Assembly (NCBI RefSeq): GCF_016597815.1
Contig: NZ_VCHA01000001.1
Location: forward strand, 620,001 to 684,000
DNA from: Marinobacter sp. DY40_1A1
GTDB lineage: Bacteria > Pseudomonadota > Gammaproteobacteria > Pseudomonadales > Oleiphilaceae
Direction of reading: 5' to 3'
Length of the DNA: 64,000 nt
Part shown: in pieces, positions 1 through 9,370 of the stretch
How positions within the stretch are numbered: the first letter of the stretch is position 1
Layout of the letters: every line of letters starts with the position of its first letter
Made by a program: the position numbers and the translations under genes
The notes under the pieces: model-generated
Databases searched by the model: none
Told to the model about the DNA's origin: nothing
Seen by the model: the letters and a program-made list of their open reading frames with translations, nothing else

Positions 1-1581
1 GGCCTTATGGTGGGGCTTGCTGCCAGTGTTGCACTGGGCCTCGCAGTTGTACTTTGGGCGCAGGAGCCGAACTATCAGCCAGTGGTGGGGGATTTGTCTG
101 CGTACAACCCTCAGGACGTAACCGCCATTCTCGACAGTAATGGTATCGATTATAAAATGGATACGCGCACTGGTGCTCTGCTGGTGCCTTCCGAGCAGGT
201 ATATACAGCCCGGCTTAAATTGGCGGCCGAGGGCGTTACAGATCAAAAAACCATGGGTTACGAACTGCTCGACAAAGATCGTGGCCTGGGTACCTCCCAG
301 TTTATGGAAACGGTCAGCTACCGTCGTGGCCTTGAGGGAGAACTGGCGCGCACCATCAGCAGTATGCGTGGCGTGCGCGCTGCCAGGGTTCACTTGGCTA
401 TACCCGAGCGTTCTGTATTTGTGCGGGATGCCCGTGATCCTACCGCCTCGGTGTTTCTGGAAGTTTTTGCAGGGCGCCGTCCGGAGCAGGAACAGATTGC
501 AGCGATCGTCAATCTGGTAGCCGGCAGTATTCCAATGATGAACAAGGACCATGTCACGGTTGTTGATCAGAACGGGAATTTACTGACTGGTAAAACCACT
601 CGCGGCGATGGCGAGCGCATGCAGGATCAATACGAGTACACCTCGCGCCTGGAAGAGCGTCTTACGCGCCGCGTTGCCTCTTTAATCGCACCTATTGTTG
701 GCGAAGGCCGGTACCGGGCCGAAGTCTCTGCAGATCTGGATTTTTCCTCAGTTGAGCAGGCAGAGGAGCTGTTTAATCCGGAGCAGCAAGCTGTGCGCAG
801 TGAGCGCGATTTAACAGAGCAGCGCGTTGCCGGATTTAACGGTGGTGTGCCGGGTGCTCTGTCTAATCAGCCTCCCGCTAACGCCACAGTGCCTGAACAG
901 GTTAATGCTCAAGCGGGCGCTGCAGAGGATGGAGTACCAGCGCAGCCGCCAGTGAATGTGCGCAAGGAAACAACACGAAATTATGAGATGGACCGTACGG
1001 TCAGTTACACGCGGCAGGAGTTGGGGCGCGTAAGGCGTGTAACGGTAGCACTGGCTGTTGACGACATGAAAGTGGTCAATCCGGATACCGGCGCGGTAAC
1101 CTATGAAGCCTGGCCCGAGCAGGAATTGCAGCGCCTGAGCATGCTTGTGCGGGATGCTGTAGGCTATTCTGCTGCACGGGGTGACAGTGTAACTGTAATG
1201 AATACAGCGTTTGCCCCGGAAGAAGCTTACGAGTTTGAAACTCCCGGGTTCTGGGAACAGCCCTGGTTTTGGGATCTCATGAAGCAGGTTTTGGCTGGTC
1301 TGGTGATATTGGTATTGGTGCTAGGCCTGTTGCGTCCAACATTGAAGAGCCTGTCTGGTGGCGCTCAGCGTGCCCGGAGTGGGGATTCCGATTTGGATGG
1401 TTATGATGACGAGGGTGGAAACGATGCTTTGCGACAAGCATTGACCTCGCAGGACGACTTGCTTTTGCCGGGCGCGACAGACAGCTATGATAGACAACTG
1501 AATGCTCTTAAAGGCCTGATTGCCGAAGATCCGGCGAGGGTTTCTCAGGTGATGCGCCAGTGGGTGAATGTTGATGACTGA
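1..1581 (+). CDS. fliF: Flagellar MS-ring protein FliF (5'-truncated)
   Basis: FliF forms the membrane-embedded MS ring on which the flagellar basal body and export gate assemble. The reading frame is open from base 1, so the first few dozen residues lie outside the window. What remains begins inside the first membrane segment, followed by the periplasmic ring-building domains (for example GYELLDKDRGLGTSQFMETV) and a second membrane segment near the end (LAGLVILVLVLGLL). The cytoplasmic tail ends in LKGLIAEDPARVSQVMRQWV, the FliG-binding region. It overlaps fliG by 14 bases and heads the fliFGHIJ run. Family assignment is firm. Confidence 0.95.
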   Translation, partial: GLMVGLAASVALGLAVVLWAQEPNYQPVVGDLSAYNPQDVTAILDSNGIDYKMDTRTGALLVPSEQVYTARLKLAAEGVTDQKTMGYELLDKDRGLGTSQFMETVSYRRGLEGELARTISSMRGVRAARVHLAIPERSVFVRDARDPTASVFLEVFAGRRPEQEQIAAIVNLVAGSIPMMNKDHVTVVDQNGNLLTGKTTRGDGERMQDQYEYTSRLEERLTRRVASLIAPIVGEGRYRAEVSADLDFSSVEQAEELFNPEQQAVRSERDLTEQRVAGFNGGVPGALSNQPPANATVPEQVNAQAGAAEDGVPAQPPVNVRKETTRNYEMDRTVSYTRQELGRVRRVTVALAVDDMKVVNPDTGAVTYEAWPEQELQRLSMLVRDAVGYSAARGDSVTVMNTAFAPEEAYEFETPGFWEQPWFWDLMKQVLAGLVILVLVLGLLRPTLKSLSGGAQRARSGDSDLDGYDDEGGNDALRQALTSQDDLLLPGATDSYDRQLNALKGLIAEDPARVSQVMRQWVNVDD

Positions 1582-2617
1582 TCAATCCGGAGCGCCAGGT
1601 GCTGATGCACCTAAAGCGCCTCAGAGGAAAATTCCTCGGGTAGAGCAGGCGGCGATTCTGCTGATGTCTCTGGGCGAGGCAGATGCTGCTGAAGTGCTCA
1701 AGCATATGGGGCCCAAAGAGGTCCAGCGGGTAGGTGTTGCCATGGCTCAGATGAAGGATGTGAGCAAAGGCGATGTAACCTATGTGCTCAATCAGTTTGT
1801 GGATGCAGTGGGTGGCCAGACCGGGCTTGGCGTTGGCAATGATGATTATATTCGCGCCATGCTGACACAGGCTCTTGGTGACGATAAAGCTGCGAGCCTG
1901 ATTGATCGCATTCTTATCGGTGGCAATACCACCGGCCTGGACACGCTTAAATGGATGGAGCCAAGAGCTGTCGGTGATATTATCCGCTATGAGCACCCGC
2001 AGATTCAGGCCATAGTTATCTCCTACCTTGATCCGGACCAGGCTGCCGAAATATTGGCAACCCTGGATGAAAAGGTACGTCTCGACGTAATGATGCGGGT
2101 GGCTTCGCTCGAAAGTATTCAGCCCCAGGCCCTGCAAGAACTAAACGATATTCTGGAAAAGCAGTTCTCCGGCGGGTCGGCGGCCCAGACCAGTCGCATA
2201 GGCGGCATAAAGCGCGCGGCGGACATTATGAACTTTATGGATCGCAGTATTGAAGGCAGTCTGCTGGATTCCATCAAGGATATGGACCCGGACCTCGCCA
2301 CAACAATCGAAGACCTTATGTTTGTGTTTGATAACCTCAAGGATATTGATGACCGGGGTATTCAGGCGTTGCTGCGAGAAGTGTCTTCAGAAGTGCTGGT
2401 TGTTGCCCTCAAGGGCGCTGATGACGCAGTGCAGGAAAAAATATTCAAGAACATGTCCAAGCGTGCAGCCGAGCTGCTGCAGGACGATCTGGAAGCGAAA
2501 GGCCCTGTGCGGGTGAGCGAAGTGGAATCCGCTCAGAAAGACATTATTAACATTGCCCGTCGCATGGCCGAAGCGGGAGAAATCACGCTGGGCGGCGCGG
2601 GTGAAGAAATGATGTGA
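1568..2617 (+). CDS. fliG: Flagellar motor switch protein FliG
   Basis: FliG is the rotor protein of the C ring. It binds FliF at its N-terminus and takes torque from the stator through a charged C-terminal helix. The protein is 349 aa, close to the family norm. The N-terminal armadillo region (EQAAILLMSLGEADAAEVLKHMGP), the middle domain with EHPQIQAIVISYL, and the C-terminal domain with DRGIQALLREVSSEVLVVAL are all recognisable. The start overlaps the end of fliF; a second ATG six bases downstream (1574) is possible. The stop TGA is shared with the start region of fliH, so translation is probably coupled. Confidence 0.96.
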   Translation: MLMTDQSGAPGADAPKAPQRKIPRVEQAAILLMSLGEADAAEVLKHMGPKEVQRVGVAMAQMKDVSKGDVTYVLNQFVDAVGGQTGLGVGNDDYIRAMLTQALGDDKAASLIDRILIGGNTTGLDTLKWMEPRAVGDIIRYEHPQIQAIVISYLDPDQAAEILATLDEKVRLDVMMRVASLESIQPQALQELNDILEKQFSGGSAAQTSRIGGIKRAADIMNFMDRSIEGSLLDSIKDMDPDLATTIEDLMFVFDNLKDIDDRGIQALLREVSSEVLVVALKGADDAVQEKIFKNMSKRAAELLQDDLEAKGPVRVSEVESAQKDIINIARRMAEAGEITLGGAGEEMM

Positions 2618-3540
2618 TGAAAGACTCCTCCAAAGATCCTGTTAAAGACCTCAGTCGCATTCCCAAAGAGGAACTTACCGCCTATGAGCGGTGGGAACTC
2701 CCGTTGCTCGATGCCCGTGGCAACGAGGTTGCCCGTGTGGAAGAGCGTAACGTAAAGCCATTGACCGCCGGTGATATCGTCGAAATTCGCCAGGCTGCGC
2801 ATGATGATGGCTTTAACGAAGGGCGAGGGCAGGGATTGCAGGAGGGTCGTGCTGAGGGTTATGAGCAGGGCCACAAAGAAGGCCTTGAAGCCGGGCTTGC
2901 CGAAGGGAGAGAACGGGGCCAGAGCGAGGGTTATGACGAAACCCGCAAGGAAGTCAGCGCAAGCCTGGATCGCCTTGAACAATTACTGGGGGAGTTGCTG
3001 GTGCCTATCGGTCGGCACCAGGATGAAATTGAAACTTCTTTGCTGAACCTCACCATGGTGCTTGCCCGGGCCGTTGTTTACCGCGAACTGACTATCGACT
3101 CTTCACAGATACGCAAGGTGGTGCGCCGAGCCATGGAAGCCTTGCCCACCACGGCGGAAAATGTTCGGATTTATGTGCATCCGGATGATCACAGCGCCGT
3201 TGTTGAAGTGGCTGGGCGTTTTGAAGCGACAGCCTCTGTTGTAGAGGATGACAAGGTATTGCCTGGCGGCTGTCGGGTTGAAACCCGCAATAGTCTCGTC
3301 GACTTTACCGTCGAAAAACGCTTTCAGCGCGCTGTTCAGAGCATGTTGGAGCCTCAGGTCGGCAATGGTGAAAGCGGCGAACCTGAAGAATTGGGCGCGC
3401 TGATGGATGATCTGACAGACTTTCAGCGAGATGTACTGAGCTCTCCGGAAGAAAAAACAAGCGAAGAGGCTACTGAGGGCAGTATGCCCCCCGAAGATAA
3501 ACCTGTCGAAGGCGAGCCTGATGACATCCTCCCTGGCTGA
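2614..3540 (+). CDS. fliH: Flagellar assembly protein FliH
   Basis: FliH is the stator-like regulator of the export ATPase FliI; it binds FliI and delivers it to the export gate. The 308 aa product has the typical glycine-repeat stretch at about residues 68-110 (repeated GxxxG spacing such as [18 protein letters not shown]), which in this family forms a helix-helix dimer. A conserved C-terminal domain ([10 protein letters not shown] through [10 protein letters not shown]) follows. The acidic C-terminal extension after about residue 255 is less conserved. The frame starts with GTG at 2614 or ATG at 2617, both overlapping the fliG stop. It overlaps fliI by 20 bases. Confidence 0.93.
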   Translation: MMKDSSKDPVKDLSRIPKEELTAYERWELPLLDARGNEVARVEERNVKPLTAGDIVEIRQAAHDDGFNEGRGQGLQEGRAEGYEQGHKEGLEAGLAEGRERGQSEGYDETRKEVSASLDRLEQLLGELLVPIGRHQDEIETSLLNLTMVLARAVVYRELTIDSSQIRKVVRRAMEALPTTAENVRIYVHPDDHSAVVEVAGRFEATASVVEDDKVLPGGCRVETRNSLVDFTVEKRFQRAVQSMLEPQVGNGESGEPEELGALMDDLTDFQRDVLSSPEEKTSEEATEGSMPPEDKPVEGEPDDILPG

Positions 3541-4918
3541 CCGCCTCGATCGATATCAGGCTTATCTCCGCTCAGATCTGGAGCCTGAGCTTTCAGGTCG
3601 CCTGACCAGAATGGTTGGGCTAACGCTGGAATGTGTCGGCTGCCCGATGGTGGTGGGCGACAGGTGTGTGATAAAAGGCGAAGGTGGCGGCACGGTTGAG
3701 GCGGAAGTGGTGGGGTTTGAGGATGATAAAGTCTACCTCATGCCTTTGACTGCCATTGAAGGGCTTAAGCCGGGCGCAAGAGTGGTTCGGTTATCCTCTG
3801 CCAGCCGTGTGCCTGTTGGCCCTCTTATGCTGGGCCGTGTGGTGGATGGCAGTGGCGAGCCCCTTGATGGCAAAGGGCCATTGCAGGCTGAAGCCCGAGT
3901 GCCTCTTACCGGCGATATTATCAACCCTCTTAACCGCGCTCCTGTACGCCAATCCATGGATGTGGGCATCCGGGCCATTAATGCCTTGCTGACCGTTGGT
4001 CAGGGGCAGCGTTTGGGCCTGTTTGCGGGCAGTGGTGTTGGTAAGAGTATGTTGTTGGGCATGATGACCCGGTTTACCGACGCCGATATCACCGTTGTGG
4101 GCCTGATTGGTGAGCGGGGCCGGGAAGTTAAAGAATTTATTGAGGATATTCTGGGTGAAGAAGGCCTGGCGCGGTCGGTTGTGGTTGCCTCCCCGGCTGA
4201 TGATTCGCCTCTGATGCGATTGCGTGCGGCCATGCTGACTACCCGCATTGCAGAGTACTACCGGGATCAAGGCAAGCGCGTGCTGCTGTTGATGGATTCG
4301 CTCACACGGTACGCTCAGGCCCAGCGCGAGATTGCATTGGCGGTTGGGGAGCCACCTGCGACCAAAGGCTATCCGCCTTCTGTGTTCGCCAAACTACCGC
4401 AACTGGTGGAGCGAACGGGCAATGGCTTACCCGGAGGCGGCTCCATTACTGCATTTTATACCGTATTGACCGAAGGCGACGATCAGCAGGACCCCATTGC
4501 AGATGCAGCCCGGGCGATACTGGACGGTCACATTGTGCTGTCCCGAAGGCTTGCGGAAGAGGGCCACTACCCCGCCATCGACGTTGAAGCTTCCATCAGT
4601 CGGGTTATGCCACAAGTAACAGAAACCGAGCATTTTGCTCGGTCCCAGCGGTTTAAACAGGTTTATTCCCGTTACCAGCAGGCCCGCGATCTGATCAGTG
4701 TTGGTGCATACGTGAAGGGTTCTGACCCGGAAACCGATTTTGCCATTACTCATATCAGCAATATGCGCCAATTCCTGCAGCAGGACCTTAACGAGCGCGC
4801 TTCCTTGCCTGAAAGTATTGAGGGCTTGCTGTCGGTCGTTCCGGAGAGGCGTTCACCGGAGCGCCGTAAATCTGCCGCTCTTGATCCAACGGCCGGTACC
4901 AATAGAGGTGCTGAATAA
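3521..4918 (+). CDS. fliI: Flagellum-specific export ATPase FliI
   Basis: FliI is the hexameric ATPase that energises export of flagellar subunits through the type III gate. At 465 aa it is normal length. The Walker A motif GSGVGKS lies at residues 170-176. The ATP-synthase-beta-like core ([51 protein letters not shown]) is intact. The C-terminal region [19 protein letters not shown] is typical of FliI. The gene overlaps fliH upstream by 20 bases and shares one base (TAATG) with fliJ downstream. Confidence 0.97.
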   Translation: MTSSLADRLDRYQAYLRSDLEPELSGRLTRMVGLTLECVGCPMVVGDRCVIKGEGGGTVEAEVVGFEDDKVYLMPLTAIEGLKPGARVVRLSSASRVPVGPLMLGRVVDGSGEPLDGKGPLQAEARVPLTGDIINPLNRAPVRQSMDVGIRAINALLTVGQGQRLGLFAGSGVGKSMLLGMMTRFTDADITVVGLIGERGREVKEFIEDILGEEGLARSVVVASPADDSPLMRLRAAMLTTRIAEYYRDQGKRVLLLMDSLTRYAQAQREIALAVGEPPATKGYPPSVFAKLPQLVERTGNGLPGGGSITAFYTVLTEGDDQQDPIADAARAILDGHIVLSRRLAEEGHYPAIDVEASISRVMPQVTETEHFARSQRFKQVYSRYQQARDLISVGAYVKGSDPETDFAITHISNMRQFLQQDLNERASLPESIEGLLSVVPERRSPERRKSAALDPTAGTNRGAE

Positions 4919-5361
4919 TGCTGCGCTCAAAACGCCTCGCGGTTGTGCTCACTCTTGAAGAGCGAAAGGAGAAGGAAGCGCTCGAATTGATGGGCAAGGC
5001 TCGCGAAGTGGTTGAGCAGCACAGTGAACAGGTGGCAAAGCTCAACCGCTACCAGCAGGAATACCGGGATCAGATTCGAGAAAGCCAGCATGGCGTGGTG
5101 CAGGTAAATCGCTTGCAGGCCTGGCAGGCATTTATTGCCCAGCTTGATCAGGTTATCCTGCAGCAGCAAAAACAGCTTACCCAGGCTGAAGCAGTGTTTG
5201 AGGCCCGCAGGCGAGAGTGGCAACAAGCCTGGGAGCGCCGTCGAGGAATGGAAAAATACATTGAAACCTGTCGCCAGCAAGAAAGCAGGGCACAGGATGT
5301 TCAGGAACAGAAGCTTGCGGATGAGGCTGCTGGCCGGGCTTTTGCTCGTCGCAGTCGTTGA
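4918..5361 (+). CDS. fliJ: Flagellar export chaperone FliJ
   Basis: FliJ is a small coiled-coil protein that links the export ATPase ring to the FlhA gate. The 147 aa product is almost wholly helical and charged, with long heptad-like stretches (KEALELMGKAREVVEQHSEQ, RRREWQQAWERRRGMEKYIE). The assignment relies on length, coiled-coil character and position directly after fliI, because FliJ sequences are weakly conserved. It starts at the ATG overlapping the fliI stop. About 125 bases without a gene follow before the hsbA-like gene, so a transcript boundary is possible there. Confidence 0.88.
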   Translation: MLRSKRLAVVLTLEERKEKEALELMGKAREVVEQHSEQVAKLNRYQQEYRDQIRESQHGVVQVNRLQAWQAFIAQLDQVILQQQKQLTQAEAVFEARRREWQQAWERRRGMEKYIETCRQQESRAQDVQEQKLADEAAGRAFARRSR

Positions 5362-5395
5362 TGCTTGCGCTGAATCATTCTTCACTTCATGCAAA

Positions 5396-5424
5396 CTGGC
5401 AGCGCTGCGCTATCCTTGTATAAA
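5396..5424 (+). promoter_or_regulatory. Possible sigma-70 promoter for hsbA-hsbR-hptB
   Basis: CTGGCA (5396-5401) and TATAAA (5419-5424) are separated by exactly 17 bases. They match the -35 and -10 consensus at 4/6 and 5/6 positions. The site sits in the only sizeable gap between fliJ and the hsbA-like gene. It would let the trio be expressed apart from the fli operon. This is read by eye only. Confidence 0.35.
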
Positions 5425-5486
5425 CACGGGGCGCCTGAACAGAGGCTGCCGGATGTTTTAATAAATACCACCGGAGGTTTATGCGG

Positions 5487-5792
5487 ATGCCAATTGAGAC
5501 CCACCGCAGTCACGATGGACGATCCCTGACCATCAAGATAGAAGGCCGCTTTGATTTCAGTACTCACCAGGCCTTTCGTGATGCCTATGAACATGGTGGG
5601 CGGGATGTTAGTGGCTACGTTGTGGATTTGTCAGACGCAACCTATCTCGATAGTTCTGCGCTGGGTATGCTGCTTCTGCTCCGGGATCATGCGGGCGGAG
5701 ACAGTGCCGATATTGTCATTCAGAACTGCAACAACGATGTCCGCAAGATACTGACCATCTCCAACTTTGAGCAACTGTTCACCATTCGGTGA
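5487..5792 (+). CDS. hsbA: STAS-domain anti-sigma-factor antagonist, HsbA-like
   Basis: This is a single STAS domain of 101 aa carrying the DSSALG motif that holds the regulatory phospho-serine. I chose the ATG at 5487 because the Shine-Dalgarno GGAGG (5473-5477) is 9 bases away. The upstream ATG at 5481 is only 3 bases from it. With this start the serine after the aspartate is residue 56, the position I recall as phosphorylated in Pseudomonas aeruginosa HsbA. There HsbA switches partners between the anti-sigma factor FlgM and a diguanylate cyclase, linking flagellar genes to biofilm control. The adjoining kinase/phosphatase and Hpt genes support the same role here. The symbol is by analogy. 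Confidence 0.78.
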   Translation: MPIETHRSHDGRSLTIKIEGRFDFSTHQAFRDAYEHGGRDVSGYVVDLSDATYLDSSALGMLLLLRDHAGGDSADIVIQNCNNDVRKILTISNFEQLFTIR

Positions 5793-5816
5793 TCCCTCAG
5801 ATCACTGGAACCTGTC

Positions 5817-7532
5817 ATGGATGAATCTGCACCTCTCAAAATTCTCATTGCAGACGACAGCGACAGTGACCGCCTGATACTGAAAACCTTATTGAAGCGC
5901 TTGGGCCACATGGTGGTCGATGCGGCCAATGGCCACGAGGCAGTGGCACTCTTTCAGTCGGAAACGCCGGATATTGTCTTGCTGGATGCACTCATGCCTT
6001 CAATGGACGGCATGGAGGCTGCCCGACATATCAAGAAACTTGCGGGTGAGCGTCTGGTGCCGCTGATCTTTATTACCTCTCTGACCGAGCCCGAGGACCT
6101 GGCAGGGTGCCTTGAAGCCGGAGGGGATGGATTTCTCAGCAAACCCTATAACCGGGTGATGATCAAAGCCAAGGTCAATGCGTTCAACCGGATGCGCCTG
6201 ATGCACCAGGCGCTGTCTGATCAGCGAGACCTGATGCATGAGCGAAACCGGCAGTTGCTGAAAGAGCAACACATAGCCCGAGGGGTTTTTGATAATGTCG
6301 CTCATACCGGTTGCCTGAATGCGCCTAATATTCGTTTCCATGCATCCCCCTTATCAGTGTTCAGTGGCGATGTACTGTTTGCCTCACCCCGGCCGGCCGG
6401 TGGAATGCTTGTATTTGCGGGAGATTTTACCGGCCATGGATTACCTGCAGCGATAGGCGCTATGCCCGTAGCTGAGTCCTTTTATGGCATGGCGGGAAAG
6501 GGCTTTAATGGTGCCGATATCCTCAGGGAAATAAACCAGAAGCTGGTCCGGATTCTCCCGAAAGATATGTTCTGCTGCGGCGCTATGGTGGAAGTAGACT
6601 TTGCTCTGAATCAGTTAAATATCTGGAATGGCGGCTTGCCTGACATGTGGCTGATGCGGTCGCCAACTGAGCGTTACAGCCTGCCTTCGCGTCACTTGCC
6701 TCTGGGAATTCTGGGTCCGGACCAGTTTAAGGCAGACATGGAAACTGTGAGGTCGCGGCCAGGCGACCGTTTGCTCTTGATGACCGATGGTGTGCTGGAA
6801 TGCTCTGATAGCGAGGGGCAGCTCTTTGGTGAGCAGGGCGTTCGTAGGGCTATAGAAAATGCTGGCCTTAGCAGGCACCCGTTTGATGCACTTATGAGCG
6901 AAATACAGCGGTTTACCGGGCAGCACAAGTTTGGCGACGATCTAACGCTTTGTTGTCTGGAAATGGTTGATGAAGCAGGTCAGGCGGCTTTGCCTGATGC
7001 CGTTGAGCTGTCGACCCTGGCTGGGCCAACGCAGTGGCGTTGTGATTACGAACTCCAGGGGAGTACGCTTGGAGAGTTTAACCCTCTGCCACTACTCCTG
7101 CATATCTGTATGGAAGTGCCCGGGTTACGGCGAAGGAGCGGAGAAGTTTATACACTGCTTTCAGAGCTGTACAATAATGCGCTTGAGCACGGTGTACTTC
7201 AGCTTCCATCGGAATGGAAATATACACCAGAGGGCTTTGACCGATACTATTCCGAACGGGCCAAACGTCTAAGCCGGGTAGATGGTCACTATATACGGTT
7301 CAGTTTTCATCACGATTTGACGGCTTTGGGGGGGCGTTTGCGTGTTGTCTGCGAGGACAGCGGCGAGGGCTTCGATTTCCAGAACCATCCCGTTCTGCAA
7401 GCCACAGAGATGGCTCAGAGTGGTCCCCGCTACGGCGGCAGGGGCTTGGCATTAATAAAACGGCTGGCGAAAACCGTCCAGTTTGATAAGAAAGGGAGCC
7501 GGGTAGACGTTGTCTATGAATGGTTCTTTTAA
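5817..7532 (+). CDS. hsbR: Response regulator with PP2C phosphatase and HATPase kinase domains, HsbR-like
   Basis: The 571 aa protein has three domains. A receiver (about 8-125) has acidic residues D13/D14, phospho-acceptor D57 and K109. A SpoIIE-type PP2C phosphatase follows (about 165-390) with metal-binding motifs GDFTGHGLPAA, TDGVLE and FGDDLT. A C-terminal histidine-kinase-like ATPase (about 430-571) has the N box ELYNNALEHG, G1 box EDSGEGFD and G2 box YGGRGLALIK. This layout matches P. aeruginosa HsbR, which phosphorylates or dephosphorylates the serine of HsbA depending on receiver state. The gene lies between the HsbA-like and HptB-like genes, the expected partners. Confidence 0.85.
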   Translation: MDESAPLKILIADDSDSDRLILKTLLKRLGHMVVDAANGHEAVALFQSETPDIVLLDALMPSMDGMEAARHIKKLAGERLVPLIFITSLTEPEDLAGCLEAGGDGFLSKPYNRVMIKAKVNAFNRMRLMHQALSDQRDLMHERNRQLLKEQHIARGVFDNVAHTGCLNAPNIRFHASPLSVFSGDVLFASPRPAGGMLVFAGDFTGHGLPAAIGAMPVAESFYGMAGKGFNGADILREINQKLVRILPKDMFCCGAMVEVDFALNQLNIWNGGLPDMWLMRSPTERYSLPSRHLPLGILGPDQFKADMETVRSRPGDRLLLMTDGVLECSDSEGQLFGEQGVRRAIENAGLSRHPFDALMSEIQRFTGQHKFGDDLTLCCLEMVDEAGQAALPDAVELSTLAGPTQWRCDYELQGSTLGEFNPLPLLLHICMEVPGLRRRSGEVYTLLSELYNNALEHGVLQLPSEWKYTPEGFDRYYSERAKRLSRVDGHYIRFSFHHDLTALGGRLRVVCEDSGEGFDFQNHPVLQATEMAQSGPRYGGRGLALIKRLAKTVQFDKKGSRVDVVYEWFF

Positions 7533-7565
7533 TAATAACCTTTAACAGGAACAAGGGAGTTGGTC

Positions 7566-7922
7566 ATGGTTGATAAGCCACACCTTGATGAAGAAGCTCT
7601 GGCAGAGCTTCAGGATGTAATGGAAGATGAATTCGAAACACTGATTAACACCTACCTGAGCGATTCGAGAGATAGAATCGAAAGCCTGAAAAAAGCCATA
7701 AGTGACGGAGATGCCGAGGCTTTGGCCCATACCGCCCACAGCTTTAAGGGCAGTTGTATCAATATTGGAGCACCGCGTCTTGGAGCTCTCTGCCGGGAAG
7801 TTGAGAAAGCCGGACAGGACGGGCGCCTGAGTGATGTTCAGCCCGTTCTGGATACCATAGACGCAGAGTTTCAGCGGGTGACGGATGCCCTGCACACGCT
7901 GATGGCCGGGGGCGCGGAATAG
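7566..7922 (+). CDS. hptB: Histidine phosphotransfer protein, HptB-like
   Basis: This is a stand-alone Hpt domain of 118 aa. The phosphorylatable histidine is H58 in HTAHSFKGSCINIGA. In Pseudomonas, HptB relays phosphate from hybrid sensor kinases to the HsbR receiver. Adjacency to the HsbR-like gene indicates the same relay. I placed the start at ATG 7566, preceded by GGGAG (7555-7559) at good spacing, not at the in-frame TTG at 7560. No sensor kinase feeding it is present in the window. Confidence 0.8.
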   Translation: MVDKPHLDEEALAELQDVMEDEFETLINTYLSDSRDRIESLKKAISDGDAEALAHTAHSFKGSCINIGAPRLGALCREVEKAGQDGRLSDVQPVLDTIDAEFQRVTDALHTLMAGGAE

Positions 7923-7989
7923 TCTGCTGAACCGGTAATGGAGCCAAAGGCTGTAGGCTGGCACCGCTTTTGCAGTTATCCGGGTATGA

Positions 7990-8025
7990 GCCTGATAAAC
8001 CGCCTTTAGGCGGATTGAATCAGGC
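7990..8025 (+). repeat. Two-tier inverted repeat upstream of fliK
   Basis: Outer arms GCCTGAT (7990-7996) and ATCAGGC (8019-8025) enclose inner arms CCGCC (8000-8004) and GGCGG (8009-8013) with a TTTA loop. All arms pair perfectly. Transcribed, this would form a hairpin with small internal loops of 3 and 5 bases. It lies about 30 bases upstream of the chosen fliK start in the gap after hptB. There is no T-run, so a simple intrinsic terminator is unlikely; an mRNA-processing or pausing structure is possible. Confidence 0.55.
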
Positions 8026-8056
8026 ATCCAGGGTTCAAAAGCGGCAAGAGGTTGCC

Positions 8057-9196
8057 ATGACTCAGATGGTTCTTCCCCAGACTCCCGCACCAGGGATGCA
8101 GAATGATGCCGGTGCTTCGAAAGCCGGATCAGCTCGCGACAGTGTGGGTGGCGAAAGCCGGTATGATTCTGTTTCCCGCACGGAGCAGAAGCGACTGGAT
8201 CGCCAACAGGCCCAGCGTAACGACGATAACAAACAAACCGAAGCCAGAAACGCCCGGAAAGCAGACAGTGAGCCGACTGCGAATCAGGCCCAGCCTTCCG
8301 GAAAGCCCGGCGCGCCAGCAAAAGCTGACAAGACGGCCGCAGCAGACGAAACGGCTGTGGCTGGTATGAGTGTTGACGGAGCGAACGCAGAAATAGCGCC
8401 AGAGATGGAAGCGCTGGCTATTCCCCTGACGTTTGCAGAGTTGCAGGCGCTGCTGGTGCCGACAACAGGGCAGGCTGCGGTGGCAGGCGGATTACCTGCG
8501 AATAATCCAGCTGCAGTAGCGCCGGGCGCCCAGTTGTTTGCAGGTCTTGCCGGAGTCAAACCTGAACAGACTGCCACACAGTTGTCCGATTCAGTGATGC
8601 CCTTGGCCGGTAAATCGGCCAGTTCAATTGACCCCTCTGCGCTGCTGACCGGAACCCGTTTCGAATCGGCAGTTGAACTGGTTTCCCAGCAAAACGCCAA
8701 CAACGCTGCCGGCAAGCTGGCGGCAGACGCGCAGGTGCCTCTGAGGAGTTACGCAACATCGGTTGATGTGCCCGTAAATCATGCAGAATGGGGCGACAAA
8801 CTCATGGGCAAGCTCAGTTGGCTCACAGCCAAAAACCTGTCGGTGGCTGAGATTCACCTGACGCCTCCTGACATGGGGCCAATGGAGGTTCGGGTTCGGG
8901 TTCAGAATGACCAGGCCAACATCACTGTACATGCAGCAAACCCCGTTGTTCGGGAACAGTTGGAACTTCATTCCCACCGGCTCCGTGACATGCTGGGCGA
9001 GCAAGGGCTTTCCCTGGCTCAATTTGACGTGTCGGATAACTCTCGGAACTCGTCTGGAGAACAGAATACAGGTGACGGGGATGGCTCATCGACCGGGTCT
9101 GGCACAACACTGTCAGCGGCAGAAAGCGGTGACGAAGGGGGGCAAGCTGGCAGTCTTGACCTGAACTGGAATGGCGCCATCGATGTATTTGCCTGA
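8057..9196 (+). CDS. fliK: Flagellar hook-length control protein FliK
   Basis: FliK measures hook length and switches export specificity through FlhB. The 379 aa product has a long, low-complexity, Ala/Gln-rich N-terminal half expected of the secreted ruler. The C-terminal Flg_hook domain carries the signature region AEIHLTPPDMGPMEVRVRVQ and LELHSHRLRDMLGEQGLSLAQ. I chose ATG 8057, preceded by AAGAG, over an upstream in-frame TTG (7970) because the extra 29 residues run through the inverted repeat at 7990-8025. A second, distant FliK-like protein is encoded at 35210-36559. Confidence 0.88.
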   Translation: MTQMVLPQTPAPGMQNDAGASKAGSARDSVGGESRYDSVSRTEQKRLDRQQAQRNDDNKQTEARNARKADSEPTANQAQPSGKPGAPAKADKTAAADETAVAGMSVDGANAEIAPEMEALAIPLTFAELQALLVPTTGQAAVAGGLPANNPAAVAPGAQLFAGLAGVKPEQTATQLSDSVMPLAGKSASSIDPSALLTGTRFESAVELVSQQNANNAAGKLAADAQVPLRSYATSVDVPVNHAEWGDKLMGKLSWLTAKNLSVAEIHLTPPDMGPMEVRVRVQNDQANITVHAANPVVREQLELHSHRLRDMLGEQGLSLAQFDVSDNSRNSSGEQNTGDGDGSSTGSGTTLSAAESGDEGGQAGSLDLNWNGAIDVFA

Positions 9197-9293
9197 GCAC
9201 CAGCACTAAATACTGAACGCTGTTCGCCAATCCGCTTTGCCCCACACCTCTCGCAAGGCTAAACTGCGGGACTGAACGGAGGGCAGGGCGTTC

Positions 9294-9309
9294 TGGCCCG
9301 CTCCTTGCA
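9294..9309 (+). promoter_or_regulatory. Sigma-54 promoter for the fliL-flhB operon
   Basis: TGGCCCG (9294-9300), four bases, then TTGCA (9305-9309) give the diagnostic GG-N10-GC spacing of a -24/-12 promoter. It differs from the TGGCACG-N4-TTGCA consensus at a single position. It sits in the 174-base gap after fliK, 61 bases before the fliL start. An internal sigma-54 start here would let fliLMNOPQR-flhB be transcribed under the flagellar activators (FleQ/FleR type), which lie outside the window. Confidence 0.75.
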
Positions 9310-9370
9310 AACAAATATACAAACGTCTTGGGCATAAGAGTTCATTGACGGATTTCTGGCGAAAAACACT

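Noticed and set aside
1508..2137. 209-codon minus-strand frame inside fliG
   Set aside because: Antisense to fliG, no start signal and no family match.
7970..8056. Upstream TTG start extending FliK by 29 residues
   Set aside because: The extension runs through the inverted repeat and lacks a Shine-Dalgarno; ATG 8057 has one.
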